NCBI GenBank assembly: GCA_964420455.1
Contig: CAYQTO010000130.1
Span: forward strand, 1 to 10,404
Length of the DNA stretch: 10,404 nt
Origin: CAYQTO01 sp964420455
GTDB lineage: Bacteria > Sumerlaeota > Sumerlaeia > SLMS01
Direction: 5' to 3'
The notes beneath the pieces are model-generated. The model worked only from the letters and a program-made list of their open reading frames with translations. It did not search any database and had not been told where the DNA came from. Positions 8,110 through 10,404 of the stretch are shown here, one piece after another (within the stretch, counting starts at the first letter, position 1; each line of letters opens with the position of its first letter). Position numbers and translations under genes: made by a program.

Positions 8110-8598
8110 GGCGCCAAACCCGTACGCAAGGAACGGCAGGGCCAGCGCCGCGCCGATGGAACCCACACTGATGAATCGCGTCGCCCACACCAGGACGACG
8201 AAGAGGCCGAGCGCGCAGGCCACCGCCAGGGGCGCCAGCCCGAGGAACACGCCGAGGCTGGTCGCCACGCCCTTGCCCCCCCTTCCGCCCAGGAACACGT
8301 TGAAGAAGTTGCCCAGGAGGACGGCGAGACCGGTATAGACGGCCAGGTCCGGGATGGCGCCCGCCGCGAGGAGCGGCACCGCGAGGACCGCGACGAGGGC
8401 CTTGCCGACGTCGAGGAGAAACGTCGCCAGTCCAAGCTTCCACCCGAGGACGCGCCAGACGTTTGTCGCGCCGATGTTCTTCGATCCGTGCTCGCGGATG
8501 TCGATGCGGGCAAACTGGCGGGCGACGAGGAGCCCCGTCGGGATTGCTCCGATCACGTAGGCCAGCACCAGGGCGGCGGCATCGATCAGCACGCTCAT
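7984..8598 (-). CDS. plsY: Acyl-phosphate:glycerol-3-phosphate acyltransferase PlsY
   Basis: Inner-membrane enzyme of 204 aa that transfers an acyl chain from acyl-phosphate to glycerol-3-phosphate, the first step of phospholipid synthesis in bacteria using the PlsX/PlsY route. Motif 1 is intact: EHGSKNIGATNVWRVLG (36-52). The glycine-rich motif 2 is present as GGRGGKGVATSLGVFLGLAP (104-123). Motif 3 is KHRTNIRRL (181-189), with His182 and Asn185. About five hydrophobic segments are visible. Two oddities: the conserved 'GH..P' before motif 2 reads GNFFN (96-100), and the usual D-x-x-K-G reads DVGKA (63-67). The ATG overlaps the der stop (ATGA), so it should be translated by coupling from der. 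Its last 126 bases overlap the end of mrpG on the opposite strand. Length and overall pattern argue for a true PlsY despite the substitutions. Confidence 0.94.
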   Translation of the reverse strand: MSVLIDAAALVLAYVIGAIPTGLLVARQFARIDIREHGSKNIGATNVWRVLGWKLGLATFLLDVGKALVAVLAVPLLAAGAIPDLAVYTGLAVLLGNFFNVFLGGRGGKGVATSLGVFLGLAPLAVACALGLFVVLVWATRFISVGSIGAALALPFLAYGFGASTALMVMVVVVAALVVFKHRTNIRRLAAGTETRFRFRRDPA

Positions 8599-10085
8599 TC
8601 GTCGTCCGCTCCGAGGTCGATCTCGAGGGGACCCCCGTGGGGATCCTCCTCCGTATAGACGCCGGCGATGAAGTCCTCGTCCGCGAGGGCCTCGGTGGGG
8701 CGCATGGGGCGAAAGCCGCGCTGGTGCATCTGGCGCACGTGGCGTTCCCACCCCCGCGGCGGGGCCTTGCGCCGGAACCGCATCACCAGCGGCGTGCCCT
8801 CCAGCCCCAGCTGGCGATAGAACTGGTTCGTCAGGAACCGCTCGTAGCTGAAGTGCACGTACTTGGGCTCGTTGACAAAGAACGTCAGCGTGGGGGGCCG
8901 CGATCCCGTCTGGACCACATACTTGATCGTGAGCGTGTTGCCCTTCATCGTCGGCGGGGTCAGGTAAGCCGTCGCGCGGGCGAGCACCTCGTTGAGCTGC
9001 GACGTGGTGAACTCCTTGCGGAAATTCACGGCGCAGTTCTTTACCAGGTCCCAGATGCGGTGGGTGCGTTGGCCCGTCAGGGCGCTGATGGTGACGATCG
9101 GCGCCCAGGGCATGAAGTTGAACTCCTCGCGGAGCTTGCGGATCATGGTGCCGTAACTCTCCTCCCGGTTCGGAACCAGGTCCCACTTGTTGAGGAGGAT
9201 GATGCAGGCGCGGCGGCGCTCGAGGATGTAGCCGGCGATGTGCTGGTCCTGGGCGGTGACACCCTCGGTGGCGTCGATGACAAGGAGGGCGACCTCGGCG
9301 CGCTCGATGGCGCGAAAGCTCGAGTGGACGCTCAATTTTTCCGGCCCGCGCTCGATCTTGCCCCGCCGCCGGATTCCCGCCGTGTCGATGATGGTGTAGG
9401 GTGTGCCGTCGATTTCCACCGCGGCGTCGATGGCGTCGCGGGTGGTTCCCGCCATCGGGTTGGCGATGGAGCGTTCCTCGCCCACGAGCTTGTTCAGCAG
9501 CGTCGACTTGCCGGCGTTCTGGCGCCCGACGATCGCCACCCGGATCGATGGGTCCGCCTCCTCTTCCTCGTCCGGGTCCCACTCCTCGAACCCCTCGGTC
9601 ACCTCGTCGAGCAGGTCGTACACCCCCGCTCCGTGGAGGGAACTCACGGGAAAGACGGCGTCGACCCCGAACGCGGCGAAATCCGCTACCGCCTGCATCT
9701 CCGCGCGGTGGTTGTCGCACTTGTTGACGGCGAGGAAGAAGGGTCGGCCGGAGGCGCGGAGCTTCTCGAGAATTTCCTGATCGATCGGGTCCGAGGGCTG
9801 GGCCACGTCCGTGAGGAAGATGACCCGGTCCGACTCCTCGACGGCGATAAGCGACTGCTGGCGCATCTGCTGGAGGAGGCTGGAATCGGTGGAGTCCTCG
9901 TAGCCGCCGGTGTCGATGACGGTAAAGGGGCGTCCGCGATAGATGGCGTCGCCATAGTGGCGGTCGCGGGTCATGCCGGGCTCCTCGTGGACGACGGCGC
10001 GGCGCTCGCCGATCAGCCGGTTGAAGAGCGTCGACTTGCCGACATTCGGCCGTCCCACCACGGCCACGAGAGGACGCCTCTTCAC
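8595..10085 (-). CDS. der: Ribosome assembly GTPase Der (EngA)
   Basis: Essential double-GTPase that binds the maturing 50S subunit. From the GTG at 10085 it is 496 aa. Domain 1: GRPNVGKS (11-18), MTRDR (38-42), DTGG (58-61), NKCD (121-124). A short acidic linker, DPDEEEEADP (170-179), joins it to domain 2: GRQNAGKS (187-194, where GRPNVGKS or GRPNAGKS is usual), TTRD (213-216 region), DTAG (234-237), NKWD (299-302), SAL (334-336). The KH-like RNA-binding domain follows (~357-440, with FTTSQLNEVLARA and MKGNTLTIKYVVQTG). A further tail of ~56 residues (RGWERHVRQMHQRGF then an acidic end) exceeds the usual family end. The GTG was chosen because it overlaps the lpxB stop (GTGA), has GGAG upstream, and starts the protein right at KRRPLVAVVG. 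An ATG at 10136 would add 17 residues lying inside lpxB. Confidence 0.96.
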   Translation of the reverse strand: MKRRPLVAVVGRPNVGKSTLFNRLIGERRAVVHEEPGMTRDRHYGDAIYRGRPFTVIDTGGYEDSTDSSLLQQMRQQSLIAVEESDRVIFLTDVAQPSDPIDQEILEKLRASGRPFFLAVNKCDNHRAEMQAVADFAAFGVDAVFPVSSLHGAGVYDLLDEVTEGFEEWDPDEEEEADPSIRVAIVGRQNAGKSTLLNKLVGEERSIANPMAGTTRDAIDAAVEIDGTPYTIIDTAGIRRRGKIERGPEKLSVHSSFRAIERAEVALLVIDATEGVTAQDQHIAGYILERRRACIILLNKWDLVPNREESYGTMIRKLREEFNFMPWAPIVTISALTGQRTHRIWDLVKNCAVNFRKEFTTSQLNEVLARATAYLTPPTMKGNTLTIKYVVQTGSRPPTLTFFVNEPKYVHFSYERFLTNQFYRQLGLEGTPLVMRFRRKAPPRGWERHVRQMHQRGFRPMRPTEALADEDFIAGVYTEEDPHGGPLEIDLGADDE

Positions 10086-10404
10086 GACGCCTGCTCCTGC
10101 CGCCCGGCGCTCTGCCGCGGGGTGCGAATGCCGCAATGCTCGAGGATCGCCTCGGCGGCCTGGTCGCTGGCGCCCTTGCCGCCGAGCTTCTCGCGCACCC
10201 GCGCAAGGTCCGCCAGCATCGTCGCGTATTCCTCCGGATGGTCCAGGTAATACGCCGTCTGTTCGACCAGGTTCAGGGGGGTAAACTCGTCCTGCAGGAG
10301 TTCTGGCACCACCCGCGTGCCGGCCACGATGTTCGGCAGGCCGATAAAGCTGTTGGTCAGCAGCTGCTTGCCGATCATCCAGGTGAGCCAGTTGACCTTG
10401 TAGA
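10082..10404 (-). CDS. lpxB: Lipid-A-disaccharide synthase LpxB, C-terminal part (5' truncated by window)
   Basis: About 107 C-terminal residues of a frame that is still open at the window edge. It begins YKVNWLTWMIGKQLL and continues GLPNIVAGTRVVPELLQDEF, which is the characteristic LpxB region ('Y+.n.ltw.igk.l', 'iglPNi.ag..vvPEllQ') of the GT-B fold. A helical end follows with DLARVREKLGGKGASDQAAEAIL. The enzyme condenses UDP-2,3-diacylglucosamine with lipid X to form the lipid A disaccharide at the inner membrane. Its presence indicates a lipopolysaccharide-making Gram-negative cell. The stop overlaps the GTG of der, making it the upstream partner of a coupled lpxB-der-plsY set whose promoter is outside the window. 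The ATG at 10378 is an internal Met (TWMIGK), not the start. Confidence 0.92.
   Translation of the reverse strand, partial: YKVNWLTWMIGKQLLTNSFIGLPNIVAGTRVVPELLQDEFTPLNLVEQTAYYLDHPEEYATMLADLARVREKLGGKGASDQAAEAILEHCGIRTPRQSAGRQEQAS

Noticed and set aside
10086..10136. ATG at 10136 as the der start
   Set aside because: It would add 17 residues encoded inside lpxB with no counterpart in Der. The GTG at 10085 overlaps the lpxB stop and starts at the normal N-terminus.
8463..10250. Plus-strand open frame of about 595 codons antisense to der and lpxB
   Set aside because: No domains, Arg/Gly/Val/Asp-rich composition, and the minus strand has complete Der GTPase motifs in the same region.

Overview
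This is a GC-rich (by eye about two-thirds G+C) bacterial chromosome segment of ordinary housekeeping character. The 3' part of lpxB, a lipid A biosynthesis gene, and a secreted TPR-like protein point to a Gram-negative cell with an outer membrane. Nothing here fixes the phylum. The fused MrpA-MrpB layout is typical of Gram-negative Mrp/Pha operons. A PVC-type or proteobacterial-type genome would both fit, and I would not go further. No tRNA, rRNA, CRISPR, insertion sequence or phage gene was seen.

Layout: (1) Positions 1-1813, plus strand: the 3' end of a gene resembling the LPP20/FlgT N-terminal family, maf (dTTP/UTP pyrophosphatase type, overlapping the previous gene by 4 nt), and a signal-peptide-bearing TPR-like protein closed by a clear intrinsic terminator at 1814-1843. 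(2) Positions 1927-8109, plus strand: a complete six-gene mrp operon in the order mrpAB(fused)-C-D-E-F-G, encoding a multisubunit Na+/H+ antiporter related to the membrane arm of complex I. Junctions are tight: 3 nt, 4-nt overlap, 4-nt overlap, 4 nt and 8-nt overlap. The first and last cistrons both appear to start at TTG. (3) Positions 10404-7984, minus strand: lpxB (5' end outside the window), der (EngA, double GTPase for ribosome assembly) and plsY (acyl-phosphate:glycerol-3-phosphate acyltransferase). These are chained by GTGA and ATGA overlaps into a translationally coupled set. The two operons converge and overlap tail-to-tail by 126 bp.

How the genes work together: the Mrp subunits build one membrane complex that exchanges cytoplasmic Na+ for external H+, giving alkali/salt tolerance and pH homeostasis. 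LpxB and PlsY act in envelope lipid synthesis (lipid A and phospholipid), and Der matures the 50S ribosomal subunit; this mix of functions is common in housekeeping operons. The window does not contain an obviously new system. The points most worth checking are a His/Asp/Gly-rich insertion in MrpA, non-canonical residues in otherwise conserved PlsY motifs, the antisense 3' overlap that lengthens MrpG, an over-represented GTATAGAC/GTCTATAC octamer that brings rare codons with it, and abrupt C-rich/G-rich patches on the coding strand, one of which switches at the MrpA/MrpB fusion joint.
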